Source: CAXBMB01 sp052078155 (GTDB lineage: Bacteria > Pseudomonadota > Alphaproteobacteria > Kiloniellales > DSM-21159). From it: a stretch of DNA of 64,000 nt. Location of the stretch: assembly GCA_052078155.1 (NCBI GenBank), contig JBQJBP010000003.1, forward strand, positions 434,001-498,000, in the 5' to 3' direction. The position numbers and the translations under genes are program-made. Below the pieces are notes generated by a model, which was not told the origin of the DNA, did no database searches, and was given only the letters and a program-made list of their open reading frames with translations. Shown piece by piece: positions 9,735 to 18,070 of the stretch (the first letter of the stretch is position 1; every line of letters begins with the position of its first letter).

Positions 9735-10163
9735 GTGCCCAAAGACGCCGACAGCAGTGTTGCCATCGAACGGCATGTAGGACAGCGCATACGCCACCGC
9801 CGCACCCAGTTGGGCCTGACCCAGCAACAACTGGCGGAAAAGGTCGGTGTGACCTACCAACAGGCCCACAAGTACGAAAAAGGCATCAACCGGATTTCGG
9901 CAGGCCGCCTCTTTCAACTGGCTCAGGCCCTGGCGGTGGAAGTCGGGTACTTTTACGAGGGGCTGGAAAACACGCCGGGTACGCACGATGAACACCAGCG
10001 GATGAGCCTGGACCTTTCCCGCAATTTTGCTCAGATCAAACACGACCGCAGTCGGGATGCTTTGGCTCATCTCTGCCGGGCCATGGCCCAATGGGATGCG
10101 CTGGAACTGACTGACCCAGAGCAGGCGGACGGGCCTGCAGAATCCCCGGCATCAGAAAACTAG
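9735..10163 (+). CDS. XRE-family helix-turn-helix regulator
   Basis: Transcription regulator of about 142 residues. It opens with a Cro/CI-type HTH: HVGQRIRHRRTQLGLTQQQL, then AEKVGVTYQQAHKYEKGINR and ISAGRLFQLAQAL. The VGYFYEGL motif just after the HTH is characteristic of a family common in Alphaproteobacteria. The C-terminal part is short, helical and ends in an acidic Ala/Pro tail, and has no recognisable sensor fold. I chose the GTG at 9735 because GAGGGA lies seven bases upstream; an ATG at 9693 would add 14 residues. It has no operon partner. Its targets are unknown. Confidence 0.85.
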   Translation: MPKDADSSVAIERHVGQRIRHRRTQLGLTQQQLAEKVGVTYQQAHKYEKGINRISAGRLFQLAQALAVEVGYFYEGLENTPGTHDEHQRMSLDLSRNFAQIKHDRSRDALAHLCRAMAQWDALELTDPEQADGPAESPASEN

Positions 10164-10223
10164 AAAGTAATCCGATCTAGCGGCCTGACGGCCGCAGCAA
10201 CGCACAGTCGGATAACAAGCGCA

Positions 10224-10664
10224 TCAGCCTGCGCTTTTCTCCCGGGCCATGTCATAGATACGCCGGACCATGGAATAGAGACCATTGGACCGGCTGGGGC
10301 TGAGATGTCCCCCCAGATCCAGACGATCCAGCAGGGCGCGGGCGTCCGTGTTCAGGATGTCCTGAGCGGGTCGGTTTGAAAAAGCGGTCAACAAGATAGC
10401 AACCAGACCTTTGACGATATGCGCGTCACTGTCCCCTTTGAAAATCAGCGCGCCACTGCCATCCTCAGCCTCTTCGACCACCAGCCAGACCTGACTGGTG
10501 CAGCCGTCGACTTTGTTTTCAGCCGTCTGCCAGGCGGGATCGAACTCCGGAAGCTTGCGCCCCAGGTCGATGATGTAACGATAGCGGTCCTGCCAGTCGT
10601 CGAAGAACTCAAAAGACTCAATCAGTTCTTCAATGGGTTCATAAGGTTCGGCCACGTCACTCAC
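10224..10664 (-). CDS. sufE: SufE-family Fe-S cluster assembly protein
   Basis: Cytoplasmic sulfur-acceptor protein that takes persulfide sulfur from SufS and stimulates Fe-S cluster assembly. The 146-residue length matches the family. The active-site Cys55 lies in NKVDGCTSQVW, and the usual LIESFEFFDDWQDRYRYIIDLG N-terminal helix and GLVAILLTAFSNRP segment are present. I chose the GTG at 10664 with GGAGA before it; a TTG at 10679 is possible. No sufBCDS genes are adjacent, so it is an isolated copy or acts with a distant operon. CsdE-like function cannot be distinguished. Confidence 0.92.
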   Translation of the reverse strand: MSDVAEPYEPIEELIESFEFFDDWQDRYRYIIDLGRKLPEFDPAWQTAENKVDGCTSQVWLVVEEAEDGSGALIFKGDSDAHIVKGLVAILLTAFSNRPAQDILNTDARALLDRLDLGGHLSPSRSNGLYSMVRRIYDMAREKSAG

Positions 10665-10782
10665 CGCTTTTCTCTCCAAAGGGGGCTTTTTTTATCTGGC
10701 TTGGTAAGGGCAAGAGGCTGAACCAGCGGCACTTTGTGCTTTCCTTTGATCCAGCCCTACCCTGCATTACCAGGCACGCGCG

Positions 10783-11175
10783 TTAGTCAATCAGGGGAGC
10801 TGCCAGCATCTCAACCCCCTCCTTGCGCCAGGCCCGATAGAAACAGCTGCGCCGGTTTGTATGGCAGGCCGGGCCCGTTTGCTCAACCAGCAACAGCAGA
10901 CAGTCAGCATCGCAATCATATCGCAGTTCCACCAGCTTTTGCTGATGGCCGCTGCTTTCTCCCTTACGCCACAGCTTTTGCCGGGACCGGGACCAATAGC
11001 AGACCTGCCCTTCTTCCAGCGTTGCCCGCAGGGACTCGGCAGACATCCAGGCCATCATAAGGACTTCGCCACTGTCATGCTGCTGTGCGATGGCCGGGAT
11101 CAGGCCAGCTTCATTGTAGGTCAGATCAGCCAGAAGCTCTTCCAGAGATCCGGGTGTTTTTTCTTCATCAGCCAT
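10783..11175 (-). CDS. hisI: Phosphoribosyl-AMP cyclohydrolase
   Basis: Opens the adenine ring of phosphoribosyl-AMP in the third step of histidine synthesis. The 130-residue monofunctional form has the metal-binding motifs intact: DCDADC (87-92) for Mg and part of the zinc site, CH at 104-105, and Cys111. MMAWMS and YWSRSRQKLWRKGESSGH are diagnostic. Its ATG overlaps the end of the upstream CobW-type GTPase gene by eight bases, so the two are translationally coupled. The pairing with a metallochaperone-type GTPase, away from other his genes, suggests a zinc-supply link (inference). Confidence 0.95.
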   Translation of the reverse strand: MADEEKTPGSLEELLADLTYNEAGLIPAIAQQHDSGEVLMMAWMSAESLRATLEEGQVCYWSRSRQKLWRKGESSGHQQKLVELRYDCDADCLLLLVEQTGPACHTNRRSCFYRAWRKEGVEMLAAPLID

Positions 11176-12310
11176 TGTTGCGATCCAAAAAGAGTTCCCG
11201 GTCCTCGGCCACCGCTTCGGCTGTTGCCTTTTGCGGGCCGGTCAGACCATCCAGCAGTTTTTCAATCCAGGCCTGCGGCACATCCCGCGTGATGAAAACC
11301 AGGCGGGTCTGGGCTTTGCCCTCGGGCCATTCCGGCAGCCAGACAACCGGATGGAAGACATGCTGAACCCCGTGAATCACAGCCGGTTCACCAGGCTTTT
11401 CTTCAATATCGATGATGCCTTTTACCCGCAGCAGATCCGGTCCGCGGTTGGCCATCAGCAGTTCCAGAAACAGGGAAAAAGCTGTGCCGGAGATTGGGTG
11501 ATCCCGGGTGATACAGTAGGCTTTGATGTGGTCATCGTGACGATTCACATCATGTGCATGGTCGTGGTCATGGTCGTGCCCGTGATCATGATCGTGATGA
11601 TGGTCATGACCGTGATCGTGATGATGGCCCTTCTCATCCTGCAGCGCTTCATCGCGAAGCCAGCGCTGGACATCCAGGCTCTTTGTTTCCGGATCATAAA
11701 GGCCCAGACCGAAGAGATCCTTGGGGTCCATCTCCCCCTGCACCGGCCGCTGAATGATAGCCGTGGGGTTGAGCTGCTTCAGCCGGCTTTCCAGCGCGTC
11801 TGCCGCGGCGGCCCCTTCTTCCATGTCTGTTTTGGTCAGCAGCAAACGGTCTGCCACCGCCGCCTGCTTCACTGATTCCATCTGGGCATCCAGGGTCGCG
11901 GCCCCGTTGACGGCATCGACCGTGACCAGAACGCCGTCCAGTCGAAACCGGGTGGAGAGCCGGGGCTCCATGGTCAGCGTATGAATGATTGGCGCCGGGT
12001 CGGCCAGGCCGGTGGTCTCAATCACCACCCGGTCAAAGGCCGGGATTTCACCCTGGCTCATCTGCCAGTCCAGCTGTCCCAGGGTATTGGCAAGATCCCC
12101 GCGCACCGTGCAGCAAAGACAGCCACTGTTCAGCTGAACCATGTTTTCTTCGGACTTTTCCACCAGCAGATGGTCCAAGCCCACTTCGCCAAATTCGTTG
12201 ACGATCACCGCCGTGTTGGCCATTTCGGGCCGTTTCAGCAGGGCCTTCAACAAGGTGGTTTTTCCGGACCCCAGAAAACCGGTCAAGAGGGTAACAGGGA
12301 TCAAAGACAT
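11168..12310 (-). CDS. CobW/COG0523-family GTPase, putative zinc metallochaperone
   Basis: P-loop GTPase of 380 residues. Walker A is GFLGSGKTT (11-19), the metal-binding motif GCLCC is at 63-67, and ETTGLADP and LTKTD are the GTPase switch and base-recognition motifs. A conspicuous His/Asp-rich stretch of about 30 residues near 235-270 could bind several metal ions. The C-terminal CobW_C domain is present. Such proteins deliver zinc or cobalt to client enzymes. Here the overlap with hisI, a zinc enzyme, suggests that HisI may be a client. I chose the ATG at 12310 with GAGGT before it; the frame is open to 12391 but the added residues look random. Confidence 0.88.
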   Translation of the reverse strand: MSLIPVTLLTGFLGSGKTTLLKALLKRPEMANTAVIVNEFGEVGLDHLLVEKSEENMVQLNSGCLCCTVRGDLANTLGQLDWQMSQGEIPAFDRVVIETTGLADPAPIIHTLTMEPRLSTRFRLDGVLVTVDAVNGAATLDAQMESVKQAAVADRLLLTKTDMEEGAAAADALESRLKQLNPTAIIQRPVQGEMDPKDLFGLGLYDPETKSLDVQRWLRDEALQDEKGHHHDHGHDHHHDHDHGHDHDHDHAHDVNRHDDHIKAYCITRDHPISGTAFSLFLELLMANRGPDLLRVKGIIDIEEKPGEPAVIHGVQHVFHPVVWLPEWPEGKAQTRLVFITRDVPQAWIEKLLDGLTGPQKATAEAVAEDRELFLDRNNG

Positions 12311-12831
12311 GGACTCTACCTCGTGGGGGCCAGAAAAGAGCGGAAAGTGATGCGCGGACGGTCCTTTGCACCTGCTGTGCAGGGAAAGCACAGAAGCACC
12401 TCAGAACCCCTGCATCGACGGCAGAAAACCGCCATCGAAAGCAGTGCCCCGGATATATGGCAGGACCGGCAGCTTGCAGCAAGGTCTGGCACAGCACAGC
12501 AGCTTCTCCCGATGAACAGGGCCACACGCTGCAGCCACACCCACAAGATTTCCCAAACCTGTCGCCTTTTCCCCGGGCAGAAGCAACGGACCCTGCCAGC
12601 GACAGCAAAATTCAACAAAAGCACAAATTCTTAACCTGACAGGGCTTGCCGATAGGCCATAAAGCCGCCAAAGTCTGGCTCTATCACTTCCCAATTCCGT
12701 TTAGGGCGTTCAGCGGCACATCTGCGGCAAACATCCTTCAATTCCATCAACTGCCAGGCACTGTGTTTTGGGGCATCCCTCTCAGCAGCGCTTGTGTCAG
12801 GTCTTCTGCGATCGGATCGTCACAGCTAACA
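12311..12831. other. Divergent intergenic region with nested hairpin
   Basis: No gene that I can support. On the minus strand, leading to the GTPase-hisI unit, CTGTCGC (around 12602) can pair with GCGACAG (around 12562), enclosing an inner GGCAG/CTGCC stem and a GGGGAA bulge. This could be a leader structure. I looked for a cobalamin riboswitch and did not find its conserved core. I saw no Zur-type box. Confidence 0.3.
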
Positions 12832-13563
12832 ATGGCTCTAGGACTACACGAAACCCAAACCCGCCGCCGCCGTCAGGCCCGCTGGGCCATCATCAAAAAC
12901 GTCCTCTTTCTGGGGTCCTTCGCTGTTGTGGCCTGGCTGGCCTATGAAACCGGCCATCAACTCAATCTGGCAGATACAGAAAGCCTGCAGGATCAGGTTG
13001 TGGAGTATCGCAAATCCCTGGATAAGCTGGAGGTTGAAAACTCCCGTCTGGCTGGCGAAATCACCGCCATCAGAGAACAGACGGAGGAGTGGGAGCGGCG
13101 CTATGAACGGGATGTGCCCAAAGGCGTGCGTGCCGATCTGCTGGCCCTGATGGAAAACAAGCTGAATGACGGTCTGCCATTGGACCGGCTGAAGTTCGTC
13201 ATCACCACGGTCAGCGCCCAGCGAAACTGCTCCGAAGAAACCACCACAAAGCGCTTCCTGATCCGCACCCCGCTCTACAAAGGAGCCAACAACGTGGTGG
13301 ACTTTGACCAGGGATCCATTTCCGTCAGCGGCAGAGGGGTGTCCTCACGCAACGCCCAGGGAAACCCGGAAGCCTGGTATGATCCCAAAGAGGCCGTGAC
13401 GTTGCAGATTGCCCAGATCGGCGGGGAATCCTCTGAAGTTGAGGGTATCCTGCCCCTACATTTCTCACTGGTACGGGGCGATAAAGAACACCGCTTTGCC
13501 GCCCGCGCTGATGAGCGTCGGGGCTTTTTGATCATCACAGAAAACACCTGCGCCTACCCCTGA
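12832..13563 (+). CDS. Membrane-anchored periplasmic protein of unknown function
   Basis: Protein of 244 residues. A basic N-terminus (TRRRRQAR) is followed by one transmembrane helix at about 20-41 (KNVLFLGSFAVVAWLAYETG), so the rest should lie in the periplasm. A coiled coil spans about 48-95. A globular beta-rich part (RFLIRTPLYKGANNVVDFDQ, then ISVSGRG) ends with NTCAYP. The topology recalls divisome or envelope-spanning proteins, but I recognise no family. The ATG at 12832 starts just before the membrane segment; the frame is open upstream to 12646 with unconvincing sequence. It is divergent from the CobW gene. Confidence 0.7.
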   Translation: MALGLHETQTRRRRQARWAIIKNVLFLGSFAVVAWLAYETGHQLNLADTESLQDQVVEYRKSLDKLEVENSRLAGEITAIREQTEEWERRYERDVPKGVRADLLALMENKLNDGLPLDRLKFVITTVSAQRNCSEETTTKRFLIRTPLYKGANNVVDFDQGSISVSGRGVSSRNAQGNPEAWYDPKEAVTLQIAQIGGESSEVEGILPLHFSLVRGDKEHRFAARADERRGFLIITENTCAYP

Positions 13564-13796
13564 TCACGGTTGATAACCAGAAGGTCTTCTAAACACCGTT
13601 TGGGGCAGAAGGTCGCTGCTGACAGCTCCCTGTCAGGAGACGCCGGGCCGTGGCCTACCTCTGTCCCGATCTCCCGCTAAGATGGCTTTTCCGTCACGAC
13701 GCCGGAACCAGTGTCTGATCGCTCTTTGTTGGAACACTTCGTGAACTCGATGAAGCGACAAGACCCTGGCAGCGGCCAAACAAAGGGGAGATAAAA

Positions 13797-14189
13797 ATGG
13801 CTATCGATTTTCTGATGAACCACGTGTCTTTGGGCTGTAAAGACGTCAAGGCTTCCGGAGCTTTCTATGACGCCATCATGGAACCACTGGGTGCCAAGCG
13901 CATTTTCGATTTTGATTTTGCGGTTGCCTATGGCCGCAAGTATCCCGAGTTTTGGGTGACCTACCCGGAAAACGAAGAACCGGCAACCGTCGGCAATGGT
14001 GCCCATTTCTGCTTCACTGCAGAAAGCAATGACCAGGTTGATGCTTTCTATGCCGCGGCTCTGGCAGCCGGCGGGACAGACTGCGGCAAACCGGGCCTTC
14101 GGCCTTATGCCGAGAACTACTACGCAGCCTTTGTGCTGGATCTGGATGGCAACAAGCTGGAAGCCGTCTGCATGCCGCTGGAGGGTTGA
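13797..14189 (+). CDS. VOC (glyoxalase/dioxygenase superfamily) protein
   Basis: Single-domain VOC protein of 130 residues with two beta-alpha-beta-beta-beta modules. Candidate metal ligands are His9 in FLMNHVSLGCKD, the His of GNGAHFCFTA and the Glu of GNKLEAVC. YAENYYAAFVLDLDGN is a hallmark of the glyoxalase-like subgroup that NCBI labels VOC family protein. GGGGAG lies close before the ATG at 13797. The substrate is unknown; lactoylglutathione lyase activity should not be assumed. It stands alone, followed by a good terminator. Confidence 0.88.
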   Translation: MAIDFLMNHVSLGCKDVKASGAFYDAIMEPLGAKRIFDFDFAVAYGRKYPEFWVTYPENEEPATVGNGAHFCFTAESNDQVDAFYAAALAAGGTDCGKPGLRPYAENYYAAFVLDLDGNKLEAVCMPLEG

Positions 14190-14234
14190 TTTCTCTATCT
14201 GACACAAGCGCAATGACGCTGCCAGATGTCTGCG

Positions 14235-14269
14235 AAGCCCGGGACCCCCGTTCCGGGCTTTGTCTTTTC
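14235..14269 (+). terminator. Rho-independent terminator after the VOC gene
   Basis: AAGCCCGG and CCGGGCTT form a GC-rich stem with a short loop, followed by TGTCTTTTCT. It is positioned about 45 bases after the stop codon. Confidence 0.8.
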
Positions 14270-14496
14270 TGAGCCATACTCTTCCCCGCCCGGCCTATCC
14301 TGCAGCGCCACGGTCACCCCGCTTTTCTGACTGCAAATGACACAGCCCAAGCCAGGACAAGCACACGCTGGTTGAGTGAAGTCACCTCATCCGTCGGCTG
14401 AGATTTTTAATCGGTTTGTCCGGCTGAACCTTTGGCTAACCTGATCCTGTTGAAAGGGCTATCCTTGGGATGCCCTCTGGTTCTGGAGTAAAGCCC

Positions 14497-16074
14497 GTGA
14501 GTTCAGTTGCCCCCGGCACACCGCCATCAGATCAAAACAGCTCACCCCGCAATCAGCGTTCCGGCCGCAGCGCCCGCGGACGCAAAGATCGCAGCGGTCG
14601 GGCTGCGGCGGTGGCACCGGCTTACATCACCCGAAAAATTCCCTACTACGACCTGCTCAGCGAAGATGCGCTCTGCGCTCTGGAAGATCAGGCTGACTGG
14701 CTGCTGCAGGAAGTCGGCGTGGAGTTTCGGGAGAACCCGGGGGCGCTGGAACGCTGGCGCCAGGCCGGAGCAACCGTGACCGGCAGTCGGGTGCAGCTGC
14801 CCAAAGGGCTGGCCCGCCAACTGTGCAAAACGGCGCCCCGGCAATTCACCCAGCTGGCCCGCAATCCGGCAAAATCGGTCACCATCGGCGGAGATCACAC
14901 AGTGTTCGCCCCGGTGTATGGCTCGCCCTTCACCCACTGCCTGGACAAGGGGCGTCGCTATGGTTCCCTGGAAGATTTCAGCAATCTGGTAAAGATCGCC
15001 GCCCGTTTGCCTCAGCTGCACCATCAGGGCTTTGTCATCTGTGAACCCTGCGACATCCCGGTGAACAAACGGCATCTGGACATGCTGATGGCCCATATCC
15101 GGCATGGCGACAAACCCTTCCTGGGCGCCATTACCGAAAAGGAACGGGCAGAAGATTCCGTCGCCATGGCCCGCATTCTTCACGGCGACGACACCCTGTC
15201 CAGCAACTGCACCATCATGGGCAACGTGAACACCAACTCCCCCCTGCTGGTGGACAAGGTCGCCTCCGACGCCATCGATGTTTACTGCGGGGCCAATCAG
15301 GGCATTGTGGTGGTGCCCTTTATCCTGAGCGGGGCCATGGGGCCTGTGACCACAGCGGCATCTGTCGCCCAGGCCCTGGCCGAGGCCATGATCTGCTGTG
15401 CCTACAGCCAACTGGTGGCCCCCGGTGCGCCCTTTGTCCTGGGCAACTTCCTCTCCTCCATGAGTTTGAAGAGCGGCGCGCCCACCTTTGGCATGCCCGA
15501 GCCCGTGCTGTCCAACTACGCCATCGGGCAGCTGGCCCGGCGGCTGGGTGTGCCCCTGCGCTGTGGCGGTTCACTGACTGCCTCCAAGCTGCCTGATGCC
15601 CAGGCGGCCTACGAAAGTGCGGATTCCATGCACTCAACTGTACTGGGCGGGGCGAACTTCATTCTCCATGCCGCTGGCTGGATGGAAGGCGGTCTGGCCA
15701 CGTCCTTTGAAAAGCTGGTGATGGATGCGGACCGACTGGGCGCCTATGCGGTGATGCTGGGCGGCATGGCCACAGACGAAAACGCTCTGGCCCGGGACGC
15801 CTACAGCGAGGTGGAGCCTGCCGGTCACTTTCTTGGCTGCAGCCACACCATGCGCAACTACGAGACCGCCTTCTTTGAATCCACCGCCTCTGATTCCGAG
15901 AGCTTTGAGCAATGGCAGGAAAAGGGCAGCCTGGATGCCGCGCAACGGGCCAATGCCCGCTGGAAAGAACTGCTTGTCGCGGAAGAGTCTCCGTCTCTGG
16001 ATCCGGCTGTTGAAGAAGAGCTGGACGCCTTTGTCAGCAAGCGCAAGGAGTCCATGGCGGACGCCTGGTACTGA
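14497..16074 (+). CDS. MttB-family (trimethylamine methyltransferase-like) protein without pyrrolysine
   Basis: Cytoplasmic TIM-barrel protein of about 525 residues in the MttB superfamily. An Arg/Ser-rich, probably disordered N-terminus of about 50 residues precedes the domain. The barrel includes TVFAPVYGSPFTHCLDKGRR, NCTIMGNVNTNSPL, CGANQGIVVVPFILSGAMGP and GGANFILHAAGWMEGGLATS. There is no in-frame TAG, so it is a non-pyrrolysine member. Such proteins can demethylate glycine betaine, proline betaine or carnitine with a corrinoid protein. No corrinoid protein gene is visible nearby. I prefer the GTG at 14497 with GGAG before it; ATG at 14470 is possible. A GMC dehydrogenase gene follows on the same strand. 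Confidence 0.85.
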   Translation: MSSVAPGTPPSDQNSSPRNQRSGRSARGRKDRSGRAAAVAPAYITRKIPYYDLLSEDALCALEDQADWLLQEVGVEFRENPGALERWRQAGATVTGSRVQLPKGLARQLCKTAPRQFTQLARNPAKSVTIGGDHTVFAPVYGSPFTHCLDKGRRYGSLEDFSNLVKIAARLPQLHHQGFVICEPCDIPVNKRHLDMLMAHIRHGDKPFLGAITEKERAEDSVAMARILHGDDTLSSNCTIMGNVNTNSPLLVDKVASDAIDVYCGANQGIVVVPFILSGAMGPVTTAASVAQALAEAMICCAYSQLVAPGAPFVLGNFLSSMSLKSGAPTFGMPEPVLSNYAIGQLARRLGVPLRCGGSLTASKLPDAQAAYESADSMHSTVLGGANFILHAAGWMEGGLATSFEKLVMDADRLGAYAVMLGGMATDENALARDAYSEVEPAGHFLGCSHTMRNYETAFFESTASDSESFEQWQEKGSLDAAQRANARWKELLVAEESPSLDPAVEEELDAFVSKRKESMADAWY

Positions 16075-16363
16075 CGTACACCAGACAGCATGGCGGTTCG
16101 CCTGCTGATGAGGGTGGGGCACAAATTTCATCTGGGGTCAGGCCAGCGCGATTTTTCTTGTTCCCGACAGGCAAGAGATTTCTAGTCTAGATGACTTTTT
16201 GCTGACAGCACGCCAGAGCAAATTCAGGGCAGCTGGATGCGCATTGCGCCAGCGTTTTTCCCGTAATTGCTCGGGTGGCTTGCCGGTCGTTGCTTTGAGC
16301 GCAGAATTGGTGCTGCGGCACCTGCCCGAAAGATGAGATCCTGGACACAAGGCCCCAAGAGAC

Positions 16364-17977
16364 ATGACAGACTTCGACTACATCATCATCGGGGCTGGAT
16401 CGGCCGGTTGCGTTCTGGCCAACAAACTCAGCGAGTCCGGGCGCTTCAAAGTTCTGTTGCTGGAGGCCGGTCCGAACGATCTGCGCCCGACCATCAAAAT
16501 GCCCATTGGTTATGGTCTCAACTTCTTTAACGCCCGGGTGAACTGGAAGTACCAGACGGAACCCGACCCCAACACCGGGAACCGAAAGGCCTACTGGCCG
16601 CGCGGTAAGGTGATCGGCGGATCCAGTTCTATCAACGCGCTGGTTTACCATCGGGGTTTGCCGCACGACTACGACGACTGGGCGGCACTGGGAAATCCCG
16701 GCTGGGACTGGCAGTCGGTCAAGAAGACCTTTGAGTCCTTCGAACAGCTGCACCGCGAGAGCGGCCAGACGGAGGGCAACGGCCCCTTGCATGTTTCAGA
16801 AGTGGCCAGCCAGATGCACCCTCTGAAGGATCTCTTTAGGCAAGGGGCGCTGGAAGCGGGCTTTCCGGCCACCGATGACATGAACCGCGGTCAGCGGGAA
16901 GGCTTCGGCTTTTACCAGCTGACCACCCACAAGGGTCTGCGCTGCTCCAGCGCAACAGCCTTTTTGGATCCCGCGCGCAAACGCGCCAACCTTCACATCG
17001 AAACGGAAAGTCAGGTTACCCGGCTGTTGCTGGAGGGAAAACGGGCCAGCGGTGTTGAATATCGCAAAAACGGACAGCTCCAGCAGGCCCGGGCCACAGG
17101 GGAGGTCATCCTGTCAGCGGGCGCCATCAACTCCCCGCAGCTGTTGATGCTGTCCGGCATAGGCCCGGCGAAAGTTATGAAAGAACAGGGCCTTGAGGTG
17201 GTGCTGGATCAGGCCAATGTCGGGCAGCATCTGCAGGATCATCTTGCGGTAACTTACTACTTCAAAACACACCACCGGACACTGAACAGCGACCTGACCC
17301 CCTGGTATGGCAAGCTCAAGGCCGGGCTGACTTATCTGCTGCGCCGCCGCGGTCCGCTGGCGCTCTCCGTCAATCAGGGCGGGGGCTTCGTCAAATCAGA
17401 GGACGGCCTGGACCATCCCAACATTCAGCTTTACGCCACCCCCATGACCTATCAGACCGCGCCCGATGACAAACGTGAACTGATGCGCCCGGACCCCTGG
17501 GATGGTTTCCTGATGTCTTTTCAACCCAGTCGTCCCACCAGTCGCGGGCATCTGGAACTGCGCTCTGCCGATCCGCTGGCCGCACCCAAAATCCATCCCA
17601 ACTATCTAAGCACCAACAAAGACTGTGACGAGGTGATCAGCGGCAGCCGCTTCCTGCGCCGCTGGATGGAAACCCCGACCCTTACCGGCATGATTGATCA
17701 GGCCAACGGTCCCGATCTGAGAGAGATGAGCGACGAGGAGGCACTGGCGGACTTCAAAGCACGCTGCAGCACTGTTTTCCACCCGACCAGCACCTGCCGC
17801 ATGGGCCCCGATGCGACCTCAGCAGTGGTGGACAAGGACCTTAAGGTTTACGGACTGGAGGGACTGCGTGTTGTTGATGCTTCCGTTTTCCCCACCGTTA
17901 CCTCCGGCAACACCAACGCACCCTCAATCATGGTGGGACACAAAGGGGCGGAAGCCATCCTGCGGGACGCCCCCTGA
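16364..17977 (+). CDS. GMC-family FAD oxidoreductase (choline dehydrogenase-like)
   Basis: FAD-dependent alcohol dehydrogenase of 537 residues. The Rossmann motif is DYIIIGAGSAGCVLANKLSE at the N-terminus, followed by WPRGKVIGGSSSINALVYHR (GMC signature 1) and GAINSPQLLMLSGIGP (signature 2). The C-terminal HPTSTCRMG carries the catalytic His region, and VVDASVFPTVTSGNTNAP closes the FAD site. It resembles BetA but also other alcohol dehydrogenases. The preceding MttB-family gene suggests an N-methylated alcohol such as choline as substrate (inference). The start ATG has only a weak AAGAGAC ribosome site. Confidence 0.9.
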   Translation: MTDFDYIIIGAGSAGCVLANKLSESGRFKVLLLEAGPNDLRPTIKMPIGYGLNFFNARVNWKYQTEPDPNTGNRKAYWPRGKVIGGSSSINALVYHRGLPHDYDDWAALGNPGWDWQSVKKTFESFEQLHRESGQTEGNGPLHVSEVASQMHPLKDLFRQGALEAGFPATDDMNRGQREGFGFYQLTTHKGLRCSSATAFLDPARKRANLHIETESQVTRLLLEGKRASGVEYRKNGQLQQARATGEVILSAGAINSPQLLMLSGIGPAKVMKEQGLEVVLDQANVGQHLQDHLAVTYYFKTHHRTLNSDLTPWYGKLKAGLTYLLRRRGPLALSVNQGGGFVKSEDGLDHPNIQLYATPMTYQTAPDDKRELMRPDPWDGFLMSFQPSRPTSRGHLELRSADPLAAPKIHPNYLSTNKDCDEVISGSRFLRRWMETPTLTGMIDQANGPDLREMSDEEALADFKARCSTVFHPTSTCRMGPDATSAVVDKDLKVYGLEGLRVVDASVFPTVTSGNTNAPSIMVGHKGAEAILRDAP

Positions 17978-18070
17978 TCCTGACGCGTTCAAAAGCCCTG
18001 TGCCCGGCTTTGATCTGGCAGCTTTTGCAGACCGGAGAAAGTCTAAGCAACAGGGGAAGCGGCTTTGGGG

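Noticed and set aside
12350..12660. Possible cobalamin riboswitch upstream of the CobW-type gene
   Set aside because: GGGGAA, GGCGACAGG and paired stems are present, but the conserved CCCGCAACTGT-like core and a proper B12 box are missing.
16138..16365. Possible AraC-type regulator remnant on the minus strand
   Set aside because: One segment (ALKATTGKPPEQLREKRW) faintly recalls the end of an AraC HTH, but no other part of the domain can be found and there is no upstream extension.
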